Source: Pseudopedobacter sp965218985 (GTDB taxonomy: Bacteria > Bacteroidota > Bacteroidia > Sphingobacteriales > Sphingobacteriaceae). Taken from it: a DNA stretch of 64,000 bases. The stretch lies in NCBI GenBank assembly GCA_965218985.1, contig CBDCMP010000006.1, positions 434,001 to 498,000 on the forward strand, read 5' to 3'. The stretch's first letter is position 1; every line of letters starts with the position of its first letter. This document shows, piece by piece, positions 9,288 through 18,524 of this stretch. The translations under genes were made by a program, and so were the position numbers. Under the pieces are notes generated by a model that worked only from the letters and a program-made list of their open reading frames with translations, did not search any database and was not told where the DNA came from.

Positions 9288-9315
9288 AAAGCCGGAACAA
9301 GCCTGTTTCGGCTTT
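9288..9315 (+). terminator. Hairpin terminator of the glycan cluster
   Basis: A 12-bp stem, AAAGCCGGAACA pairing with TGTTTCGGCTTT with one G-T pair, closed by a 4-base loop and followed by an A/T-rich tail. It lies 110 bp after the methyltransferase stop and can act in both directions, because the A-run on the left becomes a U-run on the other strand. Confidence 0.75.
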
Positions 9316-9358
9316 ATTTAATTGATAAGGGATTTATGGAGATGCCAATTTATCATTC

Positions 9359-9514
9359 ATGGAAAAGAAACAAAGGAGAAGAATCATCAAAAGTGATTCA
9401 GTTGCCGATAAGGTTTGGGCAGCGGCAGGGAATGCATCCCCAGACAAGAAAAAGAAGAACCTGGAAGAGCGGCCAAAAGGAAAAAATGTTCCGTCATCCG
9501 GAAAGGAGCGATGA
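9359..9514 (+). CDS. Possible small basic protein (51 aa)
   Basis: An ATG at 9359 opens a 51-codon frame rich in Lys, Arg, Asp and Glu (MEKKQRRRIIKSDSVADKVW at the start, ending PSSGKER) and stopping before the convergent regulator gene. Small charged proteins like this are common orphans in Sphingobacteria. No clear ribosome site is visible. A longer ORF in another frame at 9336-9626 runs antisense into the regulator and looks spurious. Low confidence. Confidence 0.3.
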   Translation: MEKKQRRRIIKSDSVADKVWAAAGNASPDKKKKNLEERPKGKNVPSSGKER

Positions 9515-9547
9515 CTTTGGAGATTTTTTAATCATCTTGCTTTCCCA

Positions 9548-10192
9548 TCAGATGATGCCCTTGGTAATGGAGAATTTAATGAGAGATGCGGTGTTTTTTG
9601 ATTTGGTCTTTTCAATCAATTGCTGACGATAACCTTCAACGGTTCTTTTGCTTACAAAAAGCTTATCAGCCATCTCCTGATTGGTAAAGCCTTCAGCCAA
9701 AAGCTTCAGCATCTCTAATTCTCTTTCTGAGATATGGATATCAGTGTGCTCTTTGTTGAAAACAGGTGTACCATCCACTAATCTCAAAAGCATTTTCATG
9801 CTCAGCTCTGAACAAAAATACATGCCTCCGGCAGCTACATGTTTGATAGCGAAAATCAGTTCATCAGCGCTCACATTTTTTAAAAGATAAGCTTTAGCCC
9901 CGGTTTTGAAAGCTTCAAATACATAATTCTCGTGATCCAGCATGGATAGAATGAGCACGTTTAAATCAGGATGAGATTTAGCCAATTCTTTGGTCAGCGT
10001 GATGCCATCCATTCCGGACATATTGATGTCCGCCAGTAATACATCCGCATCGTCCAGTGCTGCGGTCATACTCAGGACTTCATCACCCTCACTTCCTTCC
10101 GCAATGATCTCCATGGACGGATCATTCATCAACAGACTTTTAATGCCGTTCCTTACAATGTTATGATCTTCTGCCAGTATAATCTTTATCAT
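9548..10192 (-). CDS. NarL/FixJ-type response regulator
   Basis: A 214-aa two-component regulator. The N-terminal receiver has the acidic pair in LAEDHN, the phospho-acceptor Asp in DVLLADINMSGMDG, the Thr/Ser in LILSMLD and the Lys in AYLLKNVSADEL. A LuxR-type helix-turn-helix follows at about residues 148-205 (ISERELEMLKLLAEGFTNQEMADKLFVSKRTVEGYRQQL). No histidine kinase is adjacent. Its place immediately downstream of the nitrate assimilation genes, on the same strand, suggests it controls them, but it could be an independent gene after the 117-bp gap. Confidence 0.9.
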   Translation of the reverse strand: MIKIILAEDHNIVRNGIKSLLMNDPSMEIIAEGSEGDEVLSMTAALDDADVLLADINMSGMDGITLTKELAKSHPDLNVLILSMLDHENYVFEAFKTGAKAYLLKNVSADELIFAIKHVAAGGMYFCSELSMKMLLRLVDGTPVFNKEHTDIHISERELEMLKLLAEGFTNQEMADKLFVSKRTVEGYRQQLIEKTKSKNTASLIKFSITKGII

Positions 10193-10309
10193 GATCGCTT
10201 TTCAATGCATAATAATCAAAAAGGAATCCCCATTTGAATAAGCAGGACAATTTACGTACTAATTTCTGGTAGTTTGCGTAAAAACACCATCATCAATAAA
10301 ACTGGGTGA

Positions 10310-11824
10310 TCACTTAAAATGATCTGGAGTTCCTGGAATCCGGCTTGTTTTGGCCGCTGCTGGTTTTTTTAACTTTATCCATACAAAATCCTCTTTTGGG
10401 GAATCACAAACGGAGCAACGATGGGTGCCGAGTGTTTCGAATTTAACCCCAGGTTCAAGCCCATTCCATTCCTCACCAAACAGCTCATCGTAAACTGACT
10501 GACAATGAATGCATTGGTAAACTTCCGTTTCATCTACGATAACCTCTTTCACTTCATTTAAAGCAGGGAGGCTGAGACTGCTTTGCAATCGATAATAATG
10601 CTCACATAAAGCCATCAGGCTCTCCGCCAGTTCAGTGGCGGTGGCCCCTTCCTTGAAAAGTATAAAGTCTTTGCTGTTCGGGTTGAAATTTTTAGTGTGC
10701 AACACTTCATAAAGCATTTCATCTGCTTCATTTCTGGTGTTTCTTTTGCGGATGATGACCGAGCCGAAAAGGCCTGTGTTGGGCTTGGTTTTTATGGCGA
10801 AGCATAATCTGTAAGTTCTAAGATCTGCTTCTTCAAAACGCTTTACCAGGTGCAGTTTCAATGCGAGGGCTTCATCACAAACATCCTCTGTTTGCCAGTT
10901 GAGCTCATTAGCGGCATGCCTCACGTTGATCCGGAATTTATTGAGAAGCTGGCTCCAGTATTTTCTGTCGCTAATGGATATGTTTTTAATGATGACAGAC
11001 TTCCAGGGAGTGGTGTATAACTGGCCGATCCTTGTTTTGGCACAGATCTCGCAAACTTCTTTTAAAAAATCCACGGAGAACTCCTCGTTTCGCCTGTAAA
11101 TGCCTAACCACAATTTGTCACCTATTTTATTGAAACCTTCATAATAGGGCAATTGAAAATCGGTGTGCTGCAAAGGTATGGATGGATCATCCTTATATTT
11201 CACAAATTCATTTTCAGCATCCACTTCTTCAAATAGGGCATTGCCGTCAATTCCGTGTCCCGTTTGATCATACTCCGTAATAGCGATGATTTTATCTTCC
11301 AATATTTTAGCTATCGCCGGAATATCTTCTGAGTACACCAGAACAGGCCAGCGGTACATGACGTTGGTTTTTGGAAAGCGAAGGTGAAGGTGCCAGAAAT
11401 TACTCAGCTCGGAATTGATGAAATTGAGATTGCCGGTAAAAAAAGGCACCAGGTTTTGAGTATGATCTATGATATTGATTTTAAGTTTTGGTTGATGATT
11501 GAAATTGTTCAGGATATCTTTGTAAACCCCTTCTCTCAGCCAATTGGATGGGCCAAACACCTCCTCTGTCACGTAGGAGCTGATGATGTTGGGGTATTGA
11601 TCCTCGTTGACTTCATAGCTCACATCTGCCACTAAAAAAGCGTCCTTTAGGTCTTCCAACCGCTCTCCCTCTACCCAAAAAAGTAACTGCTGACGGTTTC
11701 CGAAACGGACATGCTTTACCTTCGCTTTATCGGCAAGGATCAAAATATCCAGCAGATCTCCCGGAGAAACGATTCCTCCGGAAAGATTGATCTTAATAAG
11801 GTGTTGCACAACTGTGTTCTCCAT
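10310..11824 (-). CDS. Nitrite/sulfite-reductase-like protein with C-terminal rubredoxin domain
   Basis: A 504-aa protein of two parts. Residues 1-about 400 resemble the ferredoxin-like half-domains of siroheme nitrite/sulfite reductases (an RIGQLYTTPWKSVIIKNI segment like the reductase 'TPxQ' stretch). The expected Cx5C...Cx3C cluster motif is missing; only isolated cysteines remain in VCDEALALK and RLCFAIK. Near the C-terminus is a rubredoxin fold: YQCIHCQSVYDELFG...TLGTHRCSVCDSPKEDFVWI, with two CxxC iron ligands. It starts 2 bases after the nitrate reductase stop, so it is co-expressed with it. Inferred role: one-electron carrier or docking partner for nitrate/nitrite reduction rather than an active siroheme enzyme. 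Confidence 0.75.
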   Translation of the reverse strand: MENTVVQHLIKINLSGGIVSPGDLLDILILADKAKVKHVRFGNRQQLLFWVEGERLEDLKDAFLVADVSYEVNEDQYPNIISSYVTEEVFGPSNWLREGVYKDILNNFNHQPKLKINIIDHTQNLVPFFTGNLNFINSELSNFWHLHLRFPKTNVMYRWPVLVYSEDIPAIAKILEDKIIAITEYDQTGHGIDGNALFEEVDAENEFVKYKDDPSIPLQHTDFQLPYYEGFNKIGDKLWLGIYRRNEEFSVDFLKEVCEICAKTRIGQLYTTPWKSVIIKNISISDRKYWSQLLNKFRINVRHAANELNWQTEDVCDEALALKLHLVKRFEEADLRTYRLCFAIKTKPNTGLFGSVIIRKRNTRNEADEMLYEVLHTKNFNPNSKDFILFKEGATATELAESLMALCEHYYRLQSSLSLPALNEVKEVIVDETEVYQCIHCQSVYDELFGEEWNGLEPGVKFETLGTHRCSVCDSPKEDFVWIKLKKPAAAKTSRIPGTPDHFK

Positions 11825-11826
11825 TT

Positions 11827-14800
11827 TTAAACACTTATCAAGGTTTTGGCGGCCATGCTGACGGCTAAAATTCTTTGGACTTCAGGCCTGCAGGAGCCGC
11901 ATCCCGTTCCGGCACCGGTACGGCTGCACAAATCCTTCAGGTCTTCACATCCCTTTTCAATGGCCTGCTCTATGTTGCCGGCACCAACATGATTACAGCT
12001 GCAAACTAATCTGCCTATCGCAGGTTCCGGTGTTTTTCCACTTCTTAATAATTGCATACGCTTGTCGCTCAACTCTATTTGATCGGATATGAGCTCCCGG
12101 AATTCCTGAAGCTCATTTTTGTCGCCGATCAGGATGGCTCCCACCAGCCTGTCATGATGAATGATACACTTCTTGTAATATCTTTTGGCTTTATCTATGA
12201 AAACGATCTCTTCGTAATGCTGATTGTCAGGACATTCCGGCAAACCGATGCTGCACAAATCGAATCCGTGGATCTTAATGATGTTCATGAACACGCTGCC
12301 TTTATATAAGCTGGCGATGTCCCCGTTCAAATAGTTGGCCACCACCTCAGCCTGCTGCTCTGCCGCCGCTGTGATTCCATATAATGTCCCTTTAAACTCT
12401 GCGATCTCCCCTATGGCATAAATATGGGGATCGCTGGTTTGTAATCTTTCATCCACCACCACGCCTCTTTTACAATCCAATCCACAGTCTTTGGCCAACT
12501 CCATGTTTGGCGTGGTTCCGATAGCGATGATGAGCGCATCGCAATTGATTTTTCTCCCGCTCTTTAATCCCACACCCGTGAGTTTGGATCTCCCGTAGAA
12601 TAGTTCCACCTCATCATCATAATAGATGTCGCAACCCTGGTCCACCATCTCTTCGTGCAAAATACGGCTGCCCAGCATATCCAATTGCCGGCCCAAAAAC
12701 CTGGAGATGCGCTGAACGATGGTGATCTTCACGTCCAGTTCACGCAAGGAAGCTGCCATCTCCAATCCTAAAAGCCCGCCTCCGATAATGAGAACATGAC
12801 TTTCTTTGGGCAGATGCTTCCTGAAATCATCGGCATCATTTCGGCTTCGCATGGTAAAAATGCCCGGCAACTTAGGGATGTTTTTCGGGATAGATGCCCT
12901 GCTGCCGGTGGCGATGATCAGCACATCATAAGCAGTCTTTTTGCCATAATCGTCCACAACAACCTGATGTTCCCTGTCAATCCTTTGAATTCCGATCCCT
13001 CTTTTTAAGGTGATCTGATAGTCAGGTTCCTCCTCATCGGTCATTTTCACCAGTTGCTCCCAGCTTTGTGCTCCACTGATGTAATCCGGTAGCATCACAC
13101 GGTTATAAAAGGGCAGATTCTCTTTACTGAAGATGGTGATTTGATCGTCTCGGTTGATCTTCCGGTAGGATTTCACAAAACCGAAAGATCCTGCACCCGC
13201 ACCAATGATCACGATATGCTGATTCGGTTTTTGATAGCGGCTGACCTTTACCGCACAAAATTTAAAATCTGGTTCTTTGGACACCGGATCTACCAATGGA
13301 CTGGTAAGGTTGTTTACACGGTTAAGATCGCTTCCCAATATTTTTCCGAAATGCATGGGAAGAAAAACCACACCCTGTTTGATCGTCTTCGTTATTTTCG
13401 CCTTTACCCTCACTTCTCCTCGTCTGGATTGGATAAGCGTGAGCCCCTCTTCATCTATGCCCAATGCGCTGGCGTCCTCCGGATGGATCTCCAGGAAAGA
13501 TTGCTTGACATGTTGGTTCAGTTTATTGACTTTCCCGGTTTTGGTCCTGGTGTGCCACTGGTCCCTGATCCTTCCGGTGGTGAGAATGAAGGGGAAATCC
13601 GCATCGGGCTGCTCACTTTCAAAAGTGTCAGGAACGGGGTGGATCACTGCTTTTTTAGAAGTGGTGTAAAATTGATGATCAGTGAAAAGCCTTGCTGTGC
13701 CCATTTTCGCTTTTTTAGGGAATGGCCATTGCACGGTTCTGTATGTTCTTAAAATGGTGTAATCAAGACCGCTGATGTCAATATTGGTTTGAGCTGTCAA
13801 CGCTGCATGTTCCTTGAAAATCGATTCGGTGCTGGGGAAATCAAAGCCATGGTATTTCATTTTTTGAGCGAATTTGCAGATGATCTCTGCATCAGGCAAG
13901 GCTTCTCCGGGCGCATCAAGGATCTTGGGCAAGTAGCTGATCCTTCTTTCCGAATTGGTCATGGTGCCTTCCTTTTCCGCCCATCCAGCTGCCGGTAGGA
14001 TCACATCCGCATAAGCCAGGCATTCAGATTGATCACTGATCTCCTGCACCACCACGTATTTTGCCTTCTTTAAAGCTGCTTCAGCCTGCCTGACATCAGG
14101 CAAACTCAAAAGAGGATTGGTGCACATGATCCAGATGGCTTTCAGGCTCCCCGATTCCAGCGCTTCAAACATCTCTGTAGCTGTTAAACCCGGTTTGGGA
14201 TTGATCTCACCGCCTGACCAAAACTCCTGAACCTCCTTTCGGTGAACCGGATTTTCCAAATCACGATGGGCAGCAAGCATATTGGAAAGACCACCCACCT
14301 CTCTGCCACCCATGGCATTAGGCTGACCGGTCAGTGAAAATGGGCCGGAACCGGGTTTGCCGATTTTTCCGGTGATCAGGTTGAGATTGATCAAGCTCAG
14401 GTTTTTATTAACGCCCACTGCACTTTGATTCAATCCCATCGTCCACATGCTGATGAAGCCTTTGGATTCACCAATGTATGCTGCAGCCAACCTGATATCC
14501 GCTTCTGCCACCCCACATAATTTACTATATGCGGACAGCGATTTTGAAAATACGAGTTCCCGATAGGCTTCAAATCCTTCGGAGTGCTCCCTGATGAAGT
14601 CAAAATCGATGTCACCATGCGCTATCAAAACCCTTCCAATAGCATGATTAAGATAAATATCAGTGCCGGGTTTAAGCTGAAGGTGCAGATCAGCGATGGA
14701 ACAGCTATCCGTGACCCTGGGATCCACCACGATGATTTTCACTGCTGGATTCGCAGCCTTGTGCGCCTCCACCCGTCGCCACAGGATAGGATGGCACCAG

Positions 14801-15345
14801 GCTGGATTAGCTCCGGTCACGTAGAAGCAATCCGCCAGCTCTATATCATCATAACAAACAGGCACACTATCTTCCCCCAGGGATTTTTTGTAAGCCACCA
14901 CGGCACTGCTCATGCATAGGCGTGAATTGGTATCGATATTATTGCTGCCAATAAACCCTTTCATCAGCTTATTGACCACGTAATATTCCTCGGTTAAACA
15001 TTGTCCGGAGATGTAAAATGCCACTGAATCGGGTCCATATTTATGGATGAAAGTCTTAAAAACAGCGGCAGTTCGATCCAGGGCTTCCTCCCAGCTTACT
15101 CTTTGCAGCGGACGGCTTTTGCTGTACCTCATCTGTGGATATAGCAACCTGTCAGAACGGTCGTTCACGGTATGATGAAGATGGAGCCCTTTGCTGCACA
15201 ACATCCCTTTACTGGAGGGGTGCTGTTCATCCCCTTTTAGCGAAAGCGTGTTGTTTTTCTCTTCCACCAGTGTCACTCCACAACCCACTCCGCAATAGCA
15301 GCAGGTGGAAGCATGTTGGATGGAACGGGGATGGAGATTGCTCAT
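11827..15345 (-). CDS. nasA: Assimilatory nitrate reductase fused to FAD/[2Fe-2S] electron-input module
   Basis: A 1172-aa fusion. The N-terminus has the [4Fe-4S] motif CCYCGVGC with the fourth Cys in GMLCSKG, followed by the Mo-bisPGD oxidoreductase domain (to about residue 550) and the molybdopterin dinucleotide-binding domain (about 560-680, TTGRIRDQWHTRTKTGKV). From about 705 a pyridine-nucleotide-disulfide oxidoreductase begins (VIIGAGAGSFGF; second site VLIIGGGLLGLEMAASL; ATG/AIG closing motifs). A BFD-like [2Fe-2S] domain ends the protein (VCSCNHVG...GAGTGCGSCRPEVQ). It therefore joins a NasC/NarB-type catalytic subunit to a NasB-like NAD(P)H reductase: nitrate to nitrite in the cytoplasm. 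Normal NasA alone is roughly 700-900 aa. Confidence 0.92.
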   Translation of the reverse strand: MSNLHPRSIQHASTCCYCGVGCGVTLVEEKNNTLSLKGDEQHPSSKGMLCSKGLHLHHTVNDRSDRLLYPQMRYSKSRPLQRVSWEEALDRTAAVFKTFIHKYGPDSVAFYISGQCLTEEYYVVNKLMKGFIGSNNIDTNSRLCMSSAVVAYKKSLGEDSVPVCYDDIELADCFYVTGANPAWCHPILWRRVEAHKAANPAVKIIVVDPRVTDSCSIADLHLQLKPGTDIYLNHAIGRVLIAHGDIDFDFIREHSEGFEAYRELVFSKSLSAYSKLCGVAEADIRLAAAYIGESKGFISMWTMGLNQSAVGVNKNLSLINLNLITGKIGKPGSGPFSLTGQPNAMGGREVGGLSNMLAAHRDLENPVHRKEVQEFWSGGEINPKPGLTATEMFEALESGSLKAIWIMCTNPLLSLPDVRQAEAALKKAKYVVVQEISDQSECLAYADVILPAAGWAEKEGTMTNSERRISYLPKILDAPGEALPDAEIICKFAQKMKYHGFDFPSTESIFKEHAALTAQTNIDISGLDYTILRTYRTVQWPFPKKAKMGTARLFTDHQFYTTSKKAVIHPVPDTFESEQPDADFPFILTTGRIRDQWHTRTKTGKVNKLNQHVKQSFLEIHPEDASALGIDEEGLTLIQSRRGEVRVKAKITKTIKQGVVFLPMHFGKILGSDLNRVNNLTSPLVDPVSKEPDFKFCAVKVSRYQKPNQHIVIIGAGAGSFGFVKSYRKINRDDQITIFSKENLPFYNRVMLPDYISGAQSWEQLVKMTDEEEPDYQITLKRGIGIQRIDREHQVVVDDYGKKTAYDVLIIATGSRASIPKNIPKLPGIFTMRSRNDADDFRKHLPKESHVLIIGGGLLGLEMAASLRELDVKITIVQRISRFLGRQLDMLGSRILHEEMVDQGCDIYYDDEVELFYGRSKLTGVGLKSGRKINCDALIIAIGTTPNMELAKDCGLDCKRGVVVDERLQTSDPHIYAIGEIAEFKGTLYGITAAAEQQAEVVANYLNGDIASLYKGSVFMNIIKIHGFDLCSIGLPECPDNQHYEEIVFIDKAKRYYKKCIIHHDRLVGAILIGDKNELQEFRELISDQIELSDKRMQLLRSGKTPEPAIGRLVCSCNHVGAGNIEQAIEKGCEDLKDLCSRTGAGTGCGSCRPEVQRILAVSMAAKTLISV

Positions 15346-15366
15346 TGTTTGTTATAGCTACTTGAT

Positions 15367-16668
15367 TTATTCAGCGATTTCAAAAGCCAGTTCGGTGGTT
15401 TCATTGGATTCCTTCACCGTGAACCGGGTGATGAAAATGATGATGGACACCAGGATGACGGCCGCCCCGATATATTCAAATGCCTGTATGTAGGAGATGT
15501 GCTCTGATTTGAACAGAAACCCGAAAGCCATCCCGCCTACATTGCCCCCTGCGCCAACAATTCCACTGATCAATCCCACATTTTTCTCGTTCACGAAAGG
15601 AACGATACCGTAGGTGGCTCCGTTAGACATCTTGAGAAAGAGCGCAAAAGAAAGCATCGAGATGATGGCGATCACCAGTGAACCTGACTGGGCGAAAAGA
15701 ATGATTCCTATCCCTTCCATCAGCAGCATGATGGCCAATAAGAATCCTTTTCCCCTCATCCCGAATTTCCCGCCAACTTTATCAGAGACGATACCGCCTA
15801 ATGCCCTTGCGAACAGATTCATGAAACCAAATACACCGGCCCAAAAACCTGCACTGCTTTGAGAAAGGCCAAATGAATCCACAAAATGCAGGGAGGCTAC
15901 ATTATCGAAAGTGATCTCCATTCCAAAACACATGGCATAGGCTAAAGTCAGTGCCCAAACCCTCCAATCTGCCAATACGGACCAATCTGTTTTCTTTGCG
16001 GATGCTCTGGAGTGTCCAATCTCCTCAAAATTACCCATAGGTGTGTCTTTGGTGTATCTCCAGTAAAGGAATGCGGTCAGCAACATCATCGCTCCGGGAA
16101 CAATCATGGCATATCTCCAAGCCTCAGCACTGGTGTAGCCAAAGCCAACGATTGCGGCAAAAATCAGCGGCATCACCATATTGGTCACTCCGCCGCCCAA
16201 ATTGCCCCAGCCTCCGGTGATGGCATTGGCCGTTCCTTTTAAATTTGGGGCGAACATCATGGAAGTATGGTACTGCGTGATGACGAAGGAGGCCCCAATC
16301 ACTCCTATGGATAACCTGAACAGGAGAAAGGTTTCATAGCTGTGTGCCATCCCCACCAGGAAAACAGGAATGGATCCAATGATCAACAGCCATACAGCAG
16401 ATTTCCGGGGACCGTATATGTCACATAGTTTACCGATGATTAAACGGGCTATAATGGTGGAGGTGACTGAAGCGATGATGATGTTTCCCACTTCTGCTTT
16501 GCTTAAACCCAGTTCGGTTCTGATGGTTGGCATTAAGGGAGCCAGGCCGAACCAGCCAAAAAAGCACACAAAGAACATGAGCCAAGTGATGTGAAAGGTG
16601 CGCATCTGAACACCTTTGAAGGAAAGCACATTTAATTTATTGAGGGGTTTTTGTATTTCTTTGTTCAT
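15367..16668 (-). CDS. narK: Nitrate/nitrite MFS transporter
   Basis: A 433-aa major facilitator with about 12 hydrophobic segments. The opening FHITWLMFFVCFFGWFGLAPLMPTIR is the typical TM1 of NarK/NrtP proteins, and glycine-rich nitrate-signature-like stretches are present (NAITGGWGNLGGGVTNMVMPL in the first half; GLISGIVGAGGNVGGMAFGFLF in the second). The conserved Arg of TM2 fits RLIIGKLCD. It lies 21 bp upstream of nasA on the same strand and takes up nitrate, perhaps exporting nitrite, across the inner membrane. Confidence 0.92.
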   Translation of the reverse strand: MNKEIQKPLNKLNVLSFKGVQMRTFHITWLMFFVCFFGWFGLAPLMPTIRTELGLSKAEVGNIIIASVTSTIIARLIIGKLCDIYGPRKSAVWLLIIGSIPVFLVGMAHSYETFLLFRLSIGVIGASFVITQYHTSMMFAPNLKGTANAITGGWGNLGGGVTNMVMPLIFAAIVGFGYTSAEAWRYAMIVPGAMMLLTAFLYWRYTKDTPMGNFEEIGHSRASAKKTDWSVLADWRVWALTLAYAMCFGMEITFDNVASLHFVDSFGLSQSSAGFWAGVFGFMNLFARALGGIVSDKVGGKFGMRGKGFLLAIMLLMEGIGIILFAQSGSLVIAIISMLSFALFLKMSNGATYGIVPFVNEKNVGLISGIVGAGGNVGGMAFGFLFKSEHISYIQAFEYIGAAVILVSIIIFITRFTVKESNETTELAFEIAE

Positions 16669-16691
16669 GACGATGAATTTAAAGTGGTAAA

Positions 16692-17975
16692 TTATTTAGC
16701 GGAGAATAAAGTGGGTTTGATGGTGAACATGGCCCATGCCCATTGGTTGGTCCCTGATTTTTCGGCTCCTCCCTTTAAAACCTCTGTAGTTCGGGTAGAG
16801 CGAAACTGAGCATAGCCCAACTTAAAATTGACGGAGGGAGCGACATCGATGTTATACACCAGATCTGCCTCCTGACCCAAAGAAGAGGACAGGTTTTGAC
16901 CTCCATCATTAATGTCCACAGGTGCATTGAACTGGTGCAGATTGATCAATAAAGCTGAAGTTTTATTCAAACTGAATTTTGTCTGAAGATAAATATCAAT
17001 CAAACCGGCAGTCTTCCCGGCTTGTGCATGGCCATTTCCCACATAGAAATAATCCATATAGCCATAGAATTTATGATTGGTGCCATAGGCCGGATCAAAA
17101 GCTTTGTCTTTGGTGTCGGTCGTCTTTGTTCCGGAGAGGTAATCCGCCCCCATCTCTGGGCTTGCCCATACTTTAGGAAAAGCGACACTGAATGACACTA
17201 GAAAAGCATTGATATTCAAACCAGCAGGGTTTTTTCCGGTCTGGTAGTACAGCTCTCCATGTAATTTGGAACTGCCCAGTGCTTGTTCCGCATAAAAGCC
17301 AAATGTCTGTCTGAAGGCGGTGGTAGAATCTGTTTTTTGCCTTCCGTCATTAAAAGCCAGGAAAGACAATCCTCCCTTTTTCCAATCTTTATGCAGCCAC
17401 AGGTATTGCATGGTTTTGTAGTTTGCAACACCTCCGTAATAGGTGCTGCTCAATTCTGTAGGTTCTGAAGGCACATTTTGATTGAATGCCACTCCGGCAT
17501 GAAATGAAAACCCGGTGCTGTCTGTGTAGATATATCTCAGGGCATCATGTGAACGCCCCTGTTGCGCCCAGTCCAATCCCCCTAAAAATCTCTCATTATC
17601 ATAGGATAAGCTTTGCCTGCCTGCTCTGATCAAAGAATGATGGTTGAAATGGTATGCTCCCCAGGCTTCGTAGACGTTGGTAAGGGCAGGGTCTGATTTA
17701 TAGATCTGAGCAGCATTTCCCCAGATCCTCACATCTTGAAAAGAGACAAAAAAACCTAATTTTGGATTTTGAAAAGAGAAATTCAGCCTTGTGCGCTGCT
17801 CTATAAATGCAGCTGCGGAATTGGAGGAGGTGTTGATGGATTTAAATCCATTTCTAAATTCAAACCTCGGTCGGACCTCGCCCGAGAGTATAAACTGAGC
17901 GTAACTCATTTTACTGCATAATCCTAAAGCAATAAAAAAAATGAAGGTGAGTGGTGATCTGATTTTTTGATACAT
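16692..17975 (-). CDS. Alginate-export-type outer-membrane porin
   Basis: A 427-aa protein with a signal peptide (hydrophobic residues 9-25, cleavage near SYAQ) followed by FILSGEVRPRFEFRNGF. Alternating beta-strand sequence and a late RAGRQSLSYDNERFLGGLDWAQQGR motif match the 'alginate_exp' porin family, which in Bacteroidota often stands beside nitrate genes. It lies 23 bp upstream of narK on the same strand, so outer-membrane passage of nitrate, nitrite or another small anion is a reasonable inference; alginate is not implied by the context. Confidence 0.85.
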   Translation of the reverse strand: MYQKIRSPLTFIFFIALGLCSKMSYAQFILSGEVRPRFEFRNGFKSINTSSNSAAAFIEQRTRLNFSFQNPKLGFFVSFQDVRIWGNAAQIYKSDPALTNVYEAWGAYHFNHHSLIRAGRQSLSYDNERFLGGLDWAQQGRSHDALRYIYTDSTGFSFHAGVAFNQNVPSEPTELSSTYYGGVANYKTMQYLWLHKDWKKGGLSFLAFNDGRQKTDSTTAFRQTFGFYAEQALGSSKLHGELYYQTGKNPAGLNINAFLVSFSVAFPKVWASPEMGADYLSGTKTTDTKDKAFDPAYGTNHKFYGYMDYFYVGNGHAQAGKTAGLIDIYLQTKFSLNKTSALLINLHQFNAPVDINDGGQNLSSSLGQEADLVYNIDVAPSVNFKLGYAQFRSTRTTEVLKGGAEKSGTNQWAWAMFTIKPTLFSAK

Positions 17976-18013
17976 TTGAAAAGTTTTAAGTTTAGTGAAT
18001 TTGAAACTGTAAG

Positions 18014-18048
18014 CCCCAATCCCGACTGCAATCTGATTGGGGTTTTTT
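18014..18048. terminator. Hairpin between nirD and porin genes
   Basis: An 8-bp perfect stem, CCCCAATC at 18014-18021 and GATTGGGG at 18035-18042, followed on the plus strand by six T. The flanking genes are on the minus strand, where no T-run follows, so it may be a processing or attenuation hairpin inside the nirBD-porin-narK-nasA transcript rather than a true terminator for it. Confidence 0.5.
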
Positions 18049-18095
18049 GATGGATTGATTTTTATGAGTTGTTTACTAGGACAATGGTCAATGAA

Positions 18096-18485
18096 TTAGG
18101 AGATGATCTCTATGAAGACTTTATCTTCTTTGATGATCACCGGATAAGTCACAATCTGATATTCTTCTCCGCTTAAGCACGATCCGCTTTTGAGCGAGAA
18201 GGTTTTTTTATGGAAGGGGCAGGCCACTTTAGGCTCACATTCCTCACCTGTGCTTCCTATCATTCCTCTGGATAGGGCCATTTGTTGTTTATGCGGACAT
18301 AAATTTTGGGTGGCATACCATTCATTTCTTCTGGTGAAGTTGAAAATAGCGATCTGTTCGTCTTTATACTTCACACAAGCCCCACCATTATCGGGGACGT
18401 CTCTTGTTAAGCAAGCAAAAAACAAGTGTTCTGATTGCGGAGCGTTTCTTAGCTCCTGGTTTAATGTTATGATCTCATTCATCAT
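18096..18485 (-). CDS. nirD: Nitrite reductase small subunit
   Basis: A 129-aa Rieske-type protein. The [2Fe-2S] ligands appear as CPHKQQMALSRG (CxH) and CPFHKKTFSLKSG (CxxH), and the C-terminal strand YPVIIKEDKVFIEI closes the fold. NirD pairs with NirB in cytoplasmic NADH-dependent reduction of nitrite to ammonium. It is 39 bp downstream of nirB on the same strand. The second Met (one codon in) is an equally good start. Length is normal for the family. Confidence 0.93.
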   Translation of the reverse strand: MMNEIITLNQELRNAPQSEHLFFACLTRDVPDNGGACVKYKDEQIAIFNFTRRNEWYATQNLCPHKQQMALSRGMIGSTGEECEPKVACPFHKKTFSLKSGSCLSGEEYQIVTYPVIIKEDKVFIEIIS

Positions 18486-18524
18486 GTTTATCTAAATTAT
18501 TTAATACCTATGATACCTATGCGC

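Noticed and set aside
9336..9626. A 96-codon plus-strand frame
   Set aside because: It runs into the antisense of the response regulator; a smaller 51-codon frame from 9359 is more plausible.
13141..13752. A 203-aa plus-strand frame inside the nitrate reductase gene
   Set aside because: It is antisense to a clearly conserved molybdopterin-binding domain and has no recognisable protein features.
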